Origin: Thiothrix eikelboomii
GTDB taxonomy: Bacteria > Pseudomonadota > Gammaproteobacteria > Thiotrichales > Thiotrichaceae
NCBI RefSeq assembly: GCF_900167255.1
Contig: NZ_FUYB01000006.1
Location: forward strand, 62,001-126,000
DNA length: 64,000 nucleotides
Direction of reading: 5' to 3'
Part shown: positions 10,585 through 19,715 of the stretch, piece after piece
How the letters are laid out: each line of letters opens with the position of its first letter
Numbering within the stretch: the stretch's first letter is position 1
Notes under the pieces: generated by a model
Seen by the model: the letters and a program-made list of their open reading frames with translations, nothing else
What the model was told of the DNA's origin: nothing
Database searches by the model: none
Made by a program: the position numbers and the translations under genes

Positions 10585-11121
10585 CTACTTGCACGCCTTA
10601 GCCCCGGCTTGATCGGCTAGTTTTCGTGCTAATTCATTTGCTTTTGCCTGCGGTTTAACTATATCGGTGACGCAGATTTGTTGAGCGGTAATTTTGCTCA
10701 CTACTAAGTAGGAAGTGTTTTTTTCAGGTTGTTCGGGATTTTCAGAGACATTAAAGCGTACAATCAGGGCAAGTGGTTGAGTTTTATTGCCTTGTTTTTT
10801 AACCCGCCATTCCGCTTTAGCGCCTAAGCTAGAAAAGCCACTGGATACGGTACTCCATAATTCAAGGGGAAACTCTTTTTGTTTGGGGTCAAGCACGGTG
10901 ATGGTTTGGCGTAGATCACTTTCCATCACTAAGAGTTTATAAGCATTGATGCCATTGCAGCGGCCCTTATACCAGCCACCGCCTTCCTCAGAAGATTCTA
11001 GAGTTTTGCACGTTGCCCCATCTAGAGCCGTGTAAACGCTTGTGATTGGGTCAGCGGCTTGGCTAGTGAAGCTGAGGCTGAGGAAGAGAGTCGTTGTTAA
11101 AATCACTAAATAGGGTTGCAT
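10585..11121 (-). CDS. secreted protein of unknown function
   Basis: 178 residues with a clear signal peptide (hydrophobic residues 4-18, cleavage likely after SQA at 22). The mature part has three or four cysteines (GATCK, GRCNG, ICVTD, KACK) that could form disulfides in the periplasm, and no domain I can name. It is divergent from the M16 peptidase genes, sharing a 182-bp upstream region. No function is assigned. Confidence 0.75.
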   Translation of the reverse strand: MQPYLVILTTTLFLSLSFTSQAADPITSVYTALDGATCKTLESSEEGGGWYKGRCNGINAYKLLVMESDLRQTITVLDPKQKEFPLELWSTVSSGFSSLGAKAEWRVKKQGNKTQPLALIVRFNVSENPEQPEKNTSYLVVSKITAQQICVTDIVKPQAKANELARKLADQAGAKACK

Positions 11122-11171
11122 GTTAGTCCTCGCAGCTTGGGTTTGATTCGATGATAAGGGCAGCTCAGTCA

Positions 11172-11282
11172 GTCGATTAGTTTTATTAACAAATCGACAT
11201 GAAGTAGTGACCCTATTCTGTGCTAGGGTTATTTGCCAATACTTCGAAACCGTTTGTTAATTAAAACCAACTACTTTTGGTT
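11172..11282. promoter_or_regulatory. cluster of inverted repeats in divergent promoter region
   Basis: Three inverted repeats lie between the divergent genes: GTCGATT/AATCGAC (11172-11178, 11192-11198), ACCCTA/TAGGGT (11210-11215, 11224-11229) and AACCAA/TTGGTT (11265-11270, 11277-11282). The last would fold in the leader of the M16 gene. They could be operator sites or RNA hairpins; I cannot assign a regulator. Confidence 0.35.
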
Positions 11283-11303
11283 GATTGCTAGGTTAGACTT
11301 TAA

Positions 11304-12743
11304 ATGAGAAAAAGAGTTTTATGCGCTTGCTTAGTTGCCTTGAGTGCAAGTACCCGTGTTTATGCAGAGCAGGCTAGCCAACCGGTCGTGGCCCACCCAA
11401 CTGTCGCAGCCGCCACGACAGAATTAGAGCCGCGTTTATTCACCCTAAAAAATGGGATGCAGCTCATTGTTAAACCCGATCACCGTGCGCCTACTGCAGT
11501 CCACATGCTATGGCTGCGAGTTGGTTCGATGGATGAACTCAGTGGAACGACCGGAGTGGCTCATGTTTTAGAGCATATGATGTTCAAAGGCACGCCAACC
11601 GTGAAGGCGCGTGAATTTTCTCAGCGGGTGGCAGCGTTGGGTGGGGAAGATAATGCCTTTACTAGCACCGACTACACCGCTTATTACCAGCAAATTCCTA
11701 AAGATAAGCTAGAAGAGGTCATGAAATTGCAGGCGGATAGCTTTGTGAATAATCAATGGCCGGATGATGAATTTAAACATGAATTAGAAGTGGTCAAAGA
11801 AGAGCGGCGGATGCGAACGGATGACCAACCGCGCTCGTTATTGTATGAGCAATTGATGGCCGCCAGCTATGTACTGAATCCTTATCGCAATCCGATTATT
11901 GGCTGGATGAATGATCTTGATAATATGACGCCGGATGATGCTCGCGCTTTTTATCAGCAATGGTATACCCCCTTAAATGCAGCAGTGGTGATTGCAGGTG
12001 ATGTTCAGCCTGAAGAGGCTTTGGTGTTAGCCGAAAAATATTATGGCAGTTTACCCGCTAAACCTTTACCGGTGCGTAAACCTGCGCTTGAGCCCATGCA
12101 AGTCGGAATTAGACGCTTCGAGATAAAAGCACCCGCTGAACAAGCTAATCTCCTGATGGCTTTTAAAGTACCACAATTAAAATCGGTTGATCAGCCCACG
12201 GAGAGTGATTGGGATGCACTCGCCCTCACGGTGCTCTCTGCGATTTTAGATGGGAATGATGGTGCCCGCCTTGAGCGCAATTTGATTAATAGTGAGCAGC
12301 GGGTTGCAGATAATGCCAGCACCAGAAATGGTATGTATGGACGGGGACCGCAATTATTTTTTGTGAGTGGTGTACCTGCGGCAGGGAAAACGGTGGAGGA
12401 TTTAGAGCTAGCCTTGCGTGCACAAATCAAGCGCGTCGCTGATGAAGGGGTGACGGAAGCTGAATTAAAGCGCGTCAAAACTCAATGGATCGCCGCTGAG
12501 ATTTATCAGCGTGATTCGGTATTTTCGCAAGCGAATGATTTAGGCTCGTTGTGGGCTATTGGTATGCCACTGGAAACTAAAGATAAATTGATTGAGATGT
12601 TGCGAAAAGTTACTGCAGATCAAGTGAAAGCCGTTGCGAAAAAATATTTTGGTGATGATCAGTTAACGGTGGCAGTTTTAAATCCGCAGACACGTGATCC
12701 TAAGGCTAAACCACGCACGCCATCAGTAGAGGTGAGACATTAA
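11304..12743 (+). CDS. M16 family zinc peptidase, catalytic subunit
   Basis: Predicted periplasmic or membrane-associated metallopeptidase (pitrilysin/insulinase family), 479 residues. After a signal peptide (to about residue 22, VYA) the inverted zinc motif HVLEH lies in GVAHVLEHMMFKGT, with the downstream Glu in ELEVVKEERR. The C-terminal half is the inactive M16C-like domain. The next gene, two bases away, encodes the paired subunit without the zinc motif, so the pair probably forms the two-chain chamber typical of bacterial M16B enzymes. The substrate is unknown; neighbours give no clue. Confidence 0.92.
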   Translation: MRKRVLCACLVALSASTRVYAEQASQPVVAHPTVAAATTELEPRLFTLKNGMQLIVKPDHRAPTAVHMLWLRVGSMDELSGTTGVAHVLEHMMFKGTPTVKAREFSQRVAALGGEDNAFTSTDYTAYYQQIPKDKLEEVMKLQADSFVNNQWPDDEFKHELEVVKEERRMRTDDQPRSLLYEQLMAASYVLNPYRNPIIGWMNDLDNMTPDDARAFYQQWYTPLNAAVVIAGDVQPEEALVLAEKYYGSLPAKPLPVRKPALEPMQVGIRRFEIKAPAEQANLLMAFKVPQLKSVDQPTESDWDALALTVLSAILDGNDGARLERNLINSEQRVADNASTRNGMYGRGPQLFFVSGVPAAGKTVEDLELALRAQIKRVADEGVTEAELKRVKTQWIAAEIYQRDSVFSQANDLGSLWAIGMPLETKDKLIEMLRKVTADQVKAVAKKYFGDDQLTVAVLNPQTRDPKAKPRTPSVEVRH

Positions 12744-12745
12744 GC

Positions 12746-14116
12746 ATGCGCATCAGTTCTGTTCAGTTTGTCTATCAATTAGCCTATCAAGCAGTAGGTA
12801 TTTTGGCTTTGGGGGTTTCAATGGGGACTGTTTATGCCGCTACACCGATTGAACATTGGCAACAGCCGAAGGGTAGTTCGATTTGGCTGGCTTCAAGCAT
12901 GGGCATTCCTATGGTGGATGTGCATGTCGAGTTTGATCAAGGGGCGCGCCGCGACCCTGAGAATAAAATGGGTTTGTCTTCACTGACAGCTAGCTTAGCG
13001 AATAAAGGGGTACTAGCTTGGCAAGCTCACCCTGCCTTGGATGAAGCTGGTCTAGGTGAGGCTTGGGCAGATTTGGGGGCGGATTTTAGTATTGGTTCGG
13101 ATAATGATACGTTTAGTTTTGCTTTGCGCAGTTTGACTTATCCTGATGTCTTACCAGCCGCCATTGCTTTAGCCGCCCAACAGATCGCAGCACCTGCCTT
13201 TGATCCGGTGGTGGCGCAGCGTGAAATAGATAAAACCATTGCAGCAATTAAAGAAGCCGAAACTCGCCCTGATTATGTGGCAGGTGTGGCTTATGCCAAG
13301 GCCGTTTTTGGGCAACATCCTTATGGACATGCGACCACTGAGGCCTCCTTAAAAGCCTTAACCCTAGATGATTTAAAGCAATTTTATCAAACTAAACTTA
13401 ATCCTTGTCAGGCGAAAGTCAGCATAGTGGGCGCTTTGACACGCGAGCAAGCAGACCAGTTGGTGACACAACTCTTGGCAGGCTTAAAAACAGACAGCCC
13501 AGCGACTTGCCCGACCTTAGCAGACTTACCTGATCCGGCTAAATTGACAGCAGCGGTAAACCTCGATTTACCGTTTGATTCTGCCCAAGCACAGATTCTG
13601 ATGGGTCAACCTGCCATGAAGCGCAGTGATCCTGACTTCTTTGCGATTTTGGTGGGTAACCATATTTTGGGAGGGAGTGGTTCAATATCGCGTTTAAGTG
13701 ATGAAGTGCGGGAAAAGCGCGGCTTAACTTATGGTGTGGATAGTTATTTTGCCGCTCGCCAAAGTGTTGGGGAGTTCACGATTTCTTTGCAAACACGTCC
13801 TGATCAAGCTCAGCAAGCAGCCGCTTTGTCGATGCAGGTTTTAAAAGATTTTGTGGAGAAGGGGCCGACTGAAGCAGAGGTAATCGCTGCTAAAGCGAAT
13901 TTGATAGGTGGTTTCCCTTTACGCATTGACAGTAATCGTAATTTACTGAGCAATATCGCTAATATAGCGCGTAATGGCTTGCCCCTTGATTATTTAGATA
14001 CTTGGACACAGCGGATTGATGCGGTGACACGTGAGGATATTCAGCGTGCCTTTGCGGCTAAATTACAACCTGAACAGATGGTCACGGTTATTTTAGGCGC
14101 TAAACCTGCGCAATAA
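12746..14116 (+). CDS. M16 family peptidase-like, non-catalytic subunit
   Basis: 456 residues with an N-terminal hydrophobic export segment. It has the M16 fold but no HxxEH; the equivalent region reads MVDVHVEFDQGARRDPENKM. The substrate-positioning Arg/Tyr motif of non-catalytic subunits is present in LSRLSDEVREKRGLTYGV. It starts two bases after the catalytic subunit's stop, in the same operon. Together they are expected to form a heterodimer. Confidence 0.9.
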   Translation: MRISSVQFVYQLAYQAVGILALGVSMGTVYAATPIEHWQQPKGSSIWLASSMGIPMVDVHVEFDQGARRDPENKMGLSSLTASLANKGVLAWQAHPALDEAGLGEAWADLGADFSIGSDNDTFSFALRSLTYPDVLPAAIALAAQQIAAPAFDPVVAQREIDKTIAAIKEAETRPDYVAGVAYAKAVFGQHPYGHATTEASLKALTLDDLKQFYQTKLNPCQAKVSIVGALTREQADQLVTQLLAGLKTDSPATCPTLADLPDPAKLTAAVNLDLPFDSAQAQILMGQPAMKRSDPDFFAILVGNHILGGSGSISRLSDEVREKRGLTYGVDSYFAARQSVGEFTISLQTRPDQAQQAAALSMQVLKDFVEKGPTEAEVIAAKANLIGGFPLRIDSNRNLLSNIANIARNGLPLDYLDTWTQRIDAVTREDIQRAFAAKLQPEQMVTVILGAKPAQ

Positions 14117-14134
14117 CTCAAACGTTCAGTGTCG

Positions 14135-15157
14135 ATGCCCGCTCTGATTGCTAAGCCTGCTCCACGAGATAATACAATTCATCTAGTGGATGCAAGGGCG
14201 CGCTTTCGTGCAATTTTTCAAGCAGTTAGTCGGCGTTATGCACAGACTAAAGCCTCAAACTGGGCTGTTGAGTCGGCTTTATGGGTAGGGGAGGATGAAG
14301 CTCCAGCGCTGCAGCCAACCGTGTATTTAGGTGCTCCGCGCTTAGACTTGCATTATGTGATTATCACTGGGCTAGTCGCTGATTGCCTGAGTCATCGGGT
14401 GACTCCATTTCATAAAGAGCGGCAGTGCTTGCACCAGCTGGGTTTTATGAGTTCGGTATTAACCGTGAATGGGCGAGCCAGTAGCGGTTATAACGCAGCC
14501 CTCATCCAGCAAGTATTGACCTCTTTTCCGGCTGCACATCGGTTTGTGTTGCTTGGTTATTCGAAGGGTGCGGTCGATGCTTTACATGCCTTAGTCACTT
14601 ATCCGAGTATTCGTCAGCGGACGGTGGCGGTGGTGAGTTTAGCGGGTGCGATTGGCGGCTCCCCTTTGGTGGAAATACTGCCTCGCTGGCTGAAGTATTT
14701 ATTCGCGAGGCTGCCGTTACCGGATTGCCATCCCGGTGATGGTAAAGCGTTAGACAGTTTGGCCAGAGTTAAGCGCCGTCAATGGTTAAGTGAACATGTT
14801 TTACCGCCCGAGTTAGCCTATTTTTCTTTAGTCGCTTTACCTCGGCCTGAGCAGGTGTCGCGGATTTTGCGGTTCAATTATCGGCAGTTAGCCAAATATA
14901 ACCCTAAGAATGATAGTCAAGTCTTAGCCGAAGATGCGTTGATTCCGGGGAGTGAATTGCTAGGCTATGTGAATGCCGATCATTGGGCTTTGACCTTGCC
15001 ATTAACCAAACAATGGCCGTTCTTGCGATTTTTCTTGAACAAGAATGATTACCCGCGTGAAATCCTGCTTGAGAGTATCGTCCGCTATGTGGAAGAACGT
15101 TTATTGGCGAGGATCAAGGCGCTGGACTCCAGTGAAGATCGAGCTAATCAGGCATGA
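14135..15157 (+). CDS. alpha/beta-hydrolase fold protein
   Basis: 340 residues from the ATG at 14135 (a GTG two codons upstream is the alternative). The central sheet strand LHYVIITGL and nucleophile elbow LLGYSKGAVDAL (G-Y-S-K-G) are followed by a late NADHWAL histidine, consistent with a Ser-Asp-His hydrolase. There is no signal peptide. It lies 18 bases after the M16 pair, so it may share that transcript. It overlaps the convergent NAT gene by 10 bases. The substrate is not predictable. Confidence 0.75.
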   Translation: MPALIAKPAPRDNTIHLVDARARFRAIFQAVSRRYAQTKASNWAVESALWVGEDEAPALQPTVYLGAPRLDLHYVIITGLVADCLSHRVTPFHKERQCLHQLGFMSSVLTVNGRASSGYNAALIQQVLTSFPAAHRFVLLGYSKGAVDALHALVTYPSIRQRTVAVVSLAGAIGGSPLVEILPRWLKYLFARLPLPDCHPGDGKALDSLARVKRRQWLSEHVLPPELAYFSLVALPRPEQVSRILRFNYRQLAKYNPKNDSQVLAEDALIPGSELLGYVNADHWALTLPLTKQWPFLRFFLNKNDYPREILLESIVRYVEERLLARIKALDSSEDRANQA

Positions 15158-15924
15158 TTAGGTCTAATCAAATTAAATTCTTGCTTGAGTACTTGGTCAA
15201 GCTGCTCAGGAGGAATTTCTTTTAGGCTAACACGACCGGCTTGATAGGTTTTGAAGCTCTGCCCAAATAAGATTTTGCGCCCGTCAGGAGTGAAGAGGAC
15301 AATCACCGGTTTTTGCGTGAAAATTGCCTCAGGATGAGTGGAGTTCATCCAATTCGCGGGTAGAAAATCAATCCAATCAATGGCATTACGATTAAAGCCA
15401 TATTGTTTAACCCAGCTACCATCAACTAGAGCTTGGACAGCGAGATCACCATCGGCTTCTTGAGTCAGCATGAATTGATCATAAGCTTGAGGGATGGGCT
15501 GACTGAGCTGATCTAAGCGCATCGGCTCACGAATGCCATAACTGCCGAACCCTAGGTCTAAGAGCCATTCTACCCCCTCGAATTTGACGATTAAGGCTGC
15601 ATGGGTACGGGGTCGTTTGACAGGGTAAAAGAGGGGGCGAGCCGCGACCCATTGATAATCCAGACCGAGTGCTGTCAAGGCCATGGTGAATAAGCCGTTC
15701 ATTTCATAGCAATAGCCGCCACGTTGCTGATAGATGAGTTTTTCAATGAGATCTTCAGGTTTGAGGGAGACAGCTTTGCCTGCTAGTACTGTTAAGTTTT
15801 CAAAGGGAATGGTGGTTAAATGCTGCTGCATCAAGGCTTTGACAGTGACTAAATCTGGCTTGAGTTCGCCGAGGTATTGAATCCGTTGGCAATAATCATC
15901 GAGTTTAAAGGTATCTACAAACAT
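15148..15924 (-). CDS. arylamine N-acetyltransferase
   Basis: 258 residues, somewhat shorter than the usual 270-280. NAT enzymes move acetyl from acetyl-CoA to arylamines, hydrazines or amide precursors. The Cys-His-Asp triad is visible: Cys in RGGYCYEMNG, His in RTHAALIV and Asp in LLDLGFGSYG. No biosynthetic cluster (rifamycin-type) surrounds it, so a detoxification or broad acyltransferase role is likelier. Confidence 0.92.
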   Translation of the reverse strand: MFVDTFKLDDYCQRIQYLGELKPDLVTVKALMQQHLTTIPFENLTVLAGKAVSLKPEDLIEKLIYQQRGGYCYEMNGLFTMALTALGLDYQWVAARPLFYPVKRPRTHAALIVKFEGVEWLLDLGFGSYGIREPMRLDQLSQPIPQAYDQFMLTQEADGDLAVQALVDGSWVKQYGFNRNAIDWIDFLPANWMNSTHPEAIFTQKPVIVLFTPDGRKILFGQSFKTYQAGRVSLKEIPPEQLDQVLKQEFNLIRPNHA

Positions 15925-16059
15925 AGTGGGTGCTACTGGGTTGGCGAAAGAACGCCATCAGTGTAAAAGAGTTAATTTAATACGAATAGGGCTGGTTTTT
16001 ATTTATTTTTGGCGGCACAGTGATGGGTTTGAGTGGCTCGTTTATGCAAGGAGTTTTTC

Positions 16060-17040
16060 ATGAGTATGGCAACAGTGGTGAAGATTACTAGCCCCGGTGG
16101 CTCTGAGCTAATGCAGATAGTACAAGAGGCGGTGAGTGCACCGGTGGCGGGTCAAGTGCAGATCCTGCAAACGGCGATTGGCTTGAATTATATCGACATC
16201 TATCATCGTAATGGCCTTTATCCTTTACCGATGCCCAATGGTTTGGGCTTAGAGGCTGCGGGGGTAGTTCAAGCGGTGGGTGAGGGGGTCGAGCATTTAC
16301 AGGTCGGGGATCGAGTGGCTTATGGTACAGGACCAATAGGGGCTTATACCAGTTTGCGCAATATGCCAGCTAATCGGGTGTGTAAATTGCCGGATGCGAT
16401 TAGCGATGAAACCGCTGCGGCCATGATGCTTAAAGGTATGACCGTGCGCTATCTCTTGCGTGAAACCTATACCGTGCAAGCAGGCGAAACCATTTTATTC
16501 CATGCCGCTGCTGGTGGGGTGGGTTTAATGGCTTGCCAATGGGCGAAAGCATTGGGTGTGACGGTGATCGGTACGGTTGGTTCTGAAGAAAAAGCAGCGA
16601 TTGCGCGTGAACATGGTTGCGATTATACGATTAACTACAATACCGAAGATGTGGCTAAACGGGTGCGAGAAATCACCGAGGGTCGAGGTGTACCGGTGGT
16701 CTATGATGGGGTAGGGCGTGCAACCTTAATGGGGTCACTGGATAGCTTGCAACCGCGTGGCTTATTAGTCAGTTATGGGAATGCTTCCGGGCCAATTACG
16801 CATTTTGACTTAGGTCTATTATCAGCTAAAGGTTCTTTATATCTTACTCGTCCCACCTTGATGACTTATACCGCCACCGATGAGGCGATGCAGGAAAATG
16901 CCAGCGATTTATTTGCTATGGTCGAAAGTGGTCAGCTGCAGATACCGATTCATCAGCGTTATCCTTTATCCGAGGTACAGCAAGCCCACCGCGATTTAGA
17001 GGGACGCAAAACTACGGGGACGACTTTATTAATCCCTTAA
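16060..17040 (+). CDS. qor: NADPH:quinone oxidoreductase, zeta-crystallin type
   Basis: 326 residues from the ATG at 16060, which has AAGGAG seven bases upstream; a GTG nine codons earlier is rejected. MDR superfamily without the structural zinc lobe: N-terminal GroES-like domain (GLNYIDIYHRNG, GLEAAGVV) and a Rossmann domain with the NADP loop HAAAGGVGLMACQWAK. Expected to reduce quinones by one electron. A peroxiredoxin gene follows 120 bases later, giving a loose redox context. Confidence 0.93.
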   Translation: MSMATVVKITSPGGSELMQIVQEAVSAPVAGQVQILQTAIGLNYIDIYHRNGLYPLPMPNGLGLEAAGVVQAVGEGVEHLQVGDRVAYGTGPIGAYTSLRNMPANRVCKLPDAISDETAAAMMLKGMTVRYLLRETYTVQAGETILFHAAAGGVGLMACQWAKALGVTVIGTVGSEEKAAIAREHGCDYTINYNTEDVAKRVREITEGRGVPVVYDGVGRATLMGSLDSLQPRGLLVSYGNASGPITHFDLGLLSAKGSLYLTRPTLMTYTATDEAMQENASDLFAMVESGQLQIPIHQRYPLSEVQQAHRDLEGRKTTGTTLLIP

Positions 17041-17159
17041 TGAGTAAGGGGGCAGGTGTTTAGGCTGCTATTTGTGTTTTAATACTCAGCCTTAAGCAAA
17101 GTTGATTCAGCAGAGCTTATTGAGCGTTATTAATTTTATCCCAACCTTAGGAGAACAGA

Positions 17160-17633
17160 ATGATTCAAATTGGCGAAAAAATCCCAGCTGTAGAGGTGAC
17201 GGTCGCAGGTACAGAAGGCCATAAAAAAGTAAATGTTGCCGAATTATTTGCAGGCAAAAAAGTGGTTTTATTTGCCTTACCCGGTGCATTTACTCCGACC
17301 TGTTCCGCTGCCCATTTACCGGGTTATGTAGTGCATGCGGATGATTTGAAAGCCAAGGGCGTGGATATGATTGCTTGTCTATCCGTCAATGATGCTTTCG
17401 TGATGCAAGCTTGGGGGGAGTCACAAAATGCTGAGCAACTCACCATGATCGCAGATGGTGGGGCTGCTTTGACGCAAGCCCTCGGCTTGGTTTTAGATAC
17501 TGGGGATTTTGGTGGCATCCGTTCACAGCGCTATGCGATGGTGCTTGAAGATGGAGTGGTAAAATTACTCAATGTCGAGGCGCCCAATAGCTTTGAAGTG
17601 AGTAAGGCCGAAGCTGTGCTGCAAGCGCTCTAA
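17160..17633 (+). CDS. Prx5-type peroxiredoxin
   Basis: 157-residue thiol peroxidase reducing hydroperoxides. The peroxidatic Cys48 lies in PGAFTPTCSAAHLPGY, the Prx5 signature, and the substrate Arg lies in FGGIRSQRYAMV. There is no fused glutaredoxin domain, so an external thiol donor is needed. The start is preceded by TAGGAGAA. The EamA transporter begins 16 bases after the stop. Confidence 0.95.
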   Translation: MIQIGEKIPAVEVTVAGTEGHKKVNVAELFAGKKVVLFALPGAFTPTCSAAHLPGYVVHADDLKAKGVDMIACLSVNDAFVMQAWGESQNAEQLTMIADGGAALTQALGLVLDTGDFGGIRSQRYAMVLEDGVVKLLNVEAPNSFEVSKAEAVLQAL

Positions 17634-17649
17634 GCCGCTTAAACTGGCG

Positions 17650-18552
17650 ATGACTCAGGCAAAAGGCCAAGCTTTTGGTATTCAGCTGATGGCGTTCGGT
17701 GTGATTTTACTCCCTGCGATGGACGCTGCTGCTAAGGTGATGGGTGATAGTATTGCGGCCGCGACTATTGTGCTCGCTCGCTTTGGTTTCCAGAGTTTGT
17801 TTCTTTTGCCTTTTGTTTGGCGTGACTTGTATTTACCGCGAGGGCAAGAGCTGCGTTTGCATCTGTGGCGTGCTTTGGGGATTTGTGTTTCAACCTTTTG
17901 CTTTTTTGCCGCGATTCAGGTCATGCCTCAAGTGGATGCGCTGGCGATCTTTTTTACCATGCCGTTATTAGTCACCTTGTTAGCGCCTTGGATGCTCGGT
18001 GAAACAATAGGGTGGCGGCGTTTATCTGCCGTTGCAGTGGGGATGATCGGCGCTTTAATTATCATTCAACCCGGGCAATCCTCCTTTGGTTTGGTCACCG
18101 TCTTGCCGTTAATCGCGGCCTTGGGCTTTGCTTTTTATTTACTGTTTACCCGTCAGTTAGCACGGACTAGTTCAACGCAGCAAGGGGTCGCTGTCTTTAC
18201 TATGCAGTTTTATTCAGGGGTGTTTGGTTCTTTAATGATTGTGCTGGCTATTGTGCTTATGCAGCCATTTCAGCATCCTGCCTTTGAAATCACTTGGCCT
18301 GAGCCTTGGCAATGGCGGCAATTAATTTTAGTTGGGGTGCTAGCCTCTATTGGGCATGTAGTGGTGACTAAAGCTTTTCAATATGCAGATGCTTCGGTGT
18401 TAGCGGGTTTTCAATACCTTGAGTTGCTCTCTGCAGCAGTGCTAGGTTGGTGGCTGTTCGGTGATCTGCCTACGTTAAATACTTGGATGGGCAGCGCGAT
18501 TTTAGTGGGGTCGGGCTTGTATATTTTTCATCGGGAAAAGCAGGCGCATTAG
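17650..18552 (+). CDS. EamA/DMT-family transporter
   Basis: 300 residues with ten predicted membrane helices arranged as two EamA repeats (LMAFGVILLPAMDAAAKVMG... and VLPLIAALGFAFYLLFTRQLA...). The repeats are typical of drug/metabolite exporters of the RhaT/YdcZ superfamily. It begins close behind the peroxiredoxin and may be co-transcribed. The substrate is unknown. Confidence 0.9.
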   Translation: MTQAKGQAFGIQLMAFGVILLPAMDAAAKVMGDSIAAATIVLARFGFQSLFLLPFVWRDLYLPRGQELRLHLWRALGICVSTFCFFAAIQVMPQVDALAIFFTMPLLVTLLAPWMLGETIGWRRLSAVAVGMIGALIIIQPGQSSFGLVTVLPLIAALGFAFYLLFTRQLARTSSTQQGVAVFTMQFYSGVFGSLMIVLAIVLMQPFQHPAFEITWPEPWQWRQLILVGVLASIGHVVVTKAFQYADASVLAGFQYLELLSAAVLGWWLFGDLPTLNTWMGSAILVGSGLYIFHREKQAH

Positions 18553-18590
18553 CACCGCATTGTTGAGCATAGGCTACTGATTGCACTACA

Positions 18591-18617
18591 CACTCACCCT
18601 AACCCCTCTCCCACAAG
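18591..18617. repeat. half REP-like sequence
   Basis: CACTCACCCTAACCCCTCTC followed by CCACAAG matches the left arm of a REP-type hairpin (CTCACCCTAACCCCTCTCCC...GGGAGAGGGG) seen in many proteobacterial intergenic regions. The returning arm is absent here, so this is a solo half element between convergent genes. Confidence 0.4.
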
Positions 18618-18695
18618 CAGGCCACCGTTAATTTGACCGACCAAGGGTAAGATTGCAAGCTTAAGACTCATATTTGCACGCAAGATCATAAATAC

Positions 18696-19613
18696 TCAAG
18701 CAGGTCGTGCTATTCCCTTTAAAGTCGAAAATGGAAGGTCTTTTGCCAGCCATAAAAACTCTTGCATATAAGACAGTTGCAAGCTTTCTTCTCGCACCGC
18801 TGCATGCAAGGTATTAAAAACGCCTTGGCCTAATGAACGTGCGGTTACAAAATTTCGGTCAATATACTCATCGGCTGCCCAATTCGGCAAGCTACATAAA
18901 CCACGACCACTCGCGACTAAAGCCACCATCATCACCGTTAATTCACTATGGCGAATCTGTGCAGGCTCGACATCCGCAGGGCGTAAGAAGAGGCGGAAAA
19001 TATCCATCTTCCGAGGGGGGACAGGATAAATAATTAAAGTCTGGTCTTTGAGCATGGCGGCGCGAATTTCCTTTTCCTGCAATAAAGGATGATCCAGCGG
19101 CAGAATTAACATGGATTCGTATTGAAACAGAGGAATATAACTAATTCCATTCAGTGGCTCGGGGTCAGCGGTGATCACAACATCTAAATCACCAGCCACG
19201 AGTGCTTGTAAGCTATCGAAACTAAAACCACCAGATAAATCCAACTCCACTTCTGGCCATTGGCGGCGGAATTGATTCAAAGTCGGCAGTAACCACAAGT
19301 AACAAGAGTGGCAGTCAATCGCAATATTTAAGCGCCCCCCTAAACCACTGACTTGGCGAGTTAAGTCCGCTTCCAATCGCTCAAAGCGAGGCAAAATATC
19401 ACTGGCAGTTTCATAGACACGTTTGCCAGCAGCGGTCAAGTGTAAAGGTTTGGCTTTACGATTCACTACGGCTAAGCCCATGCGCGTTTCTAATTCACCT
19501 AATTGATGGGAGAGGGCAGAAGGCGTCATATGCAGCCGACTCGCCGTTGCAGCTAAAGTTTCGCTGTGATACAGAGCGTGGATCAGTTCTAAGTGCTTGC
19601 GTTGGAGATTCAT
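18696..19613 (-). CDS. metR: LysR-type regulator of methionine genes
   Basis: 305 residues. N-terminal winged helix (1-60: LAATASRLHMTPSALSHQLGELE) and a periplasmic-binding-protein-like effector domain. The segment DCHSCYLWLLPTL with the following FRRQWPEVELDLSGG is characteristic of MetR, which uses homocysteine as co-effector. It is divergent from metF, a classical MetR target. In this family MetR also represses itself from the shared region. Confidence 0.92.
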   Translation of the reverse strand: MNLQRKHLELIHALYHSETLAATASRLHMTPSALSHQLGELETRMGLAVVNRKAKPLHLTAAGKRVYETASDILPRFERLEADLTRQVSGLGGRLNIAIDCHSCYLWLLPTLNQFRRQWPEVELDLSGGFSFDSLQALVAGDLDVVITADPEPLNGISYIPLFQYESMLILPLDHPLLQEKEIRAAMLKDQTLIIYPVPPRKMDIFRLFLRPADVEPAQIRHSELTVMMVALVASGRGLCSLPNWAADEYIDRNFVTARSLGQGVFNTLHAAVREESLQLSYMQEFLWLAKDLPFSTLKGIARPA

Positions 19614-19644
19614 TCAGTAAAATTCAATTTTTTATTGATAAAGT

Positions 19645-19658
19645 TGAAATTGCTTTCA
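19645..19658. promoter_or_regulatory. candidate MetR binding site
   Basis: TGAA-ATTGCT-TTCA lies between the divergent metR and metF genes. The MetR consensus has five bases between the half sites; this has six, so it is a near match. Position supports control of both genes. Confidence 0.4.
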
Positions 19659-19715
19659 TTACAGCAGCATAAGAAAATACCTCCAAGATAACAACAGTGA
19701 CCATGAGATTTGTGT

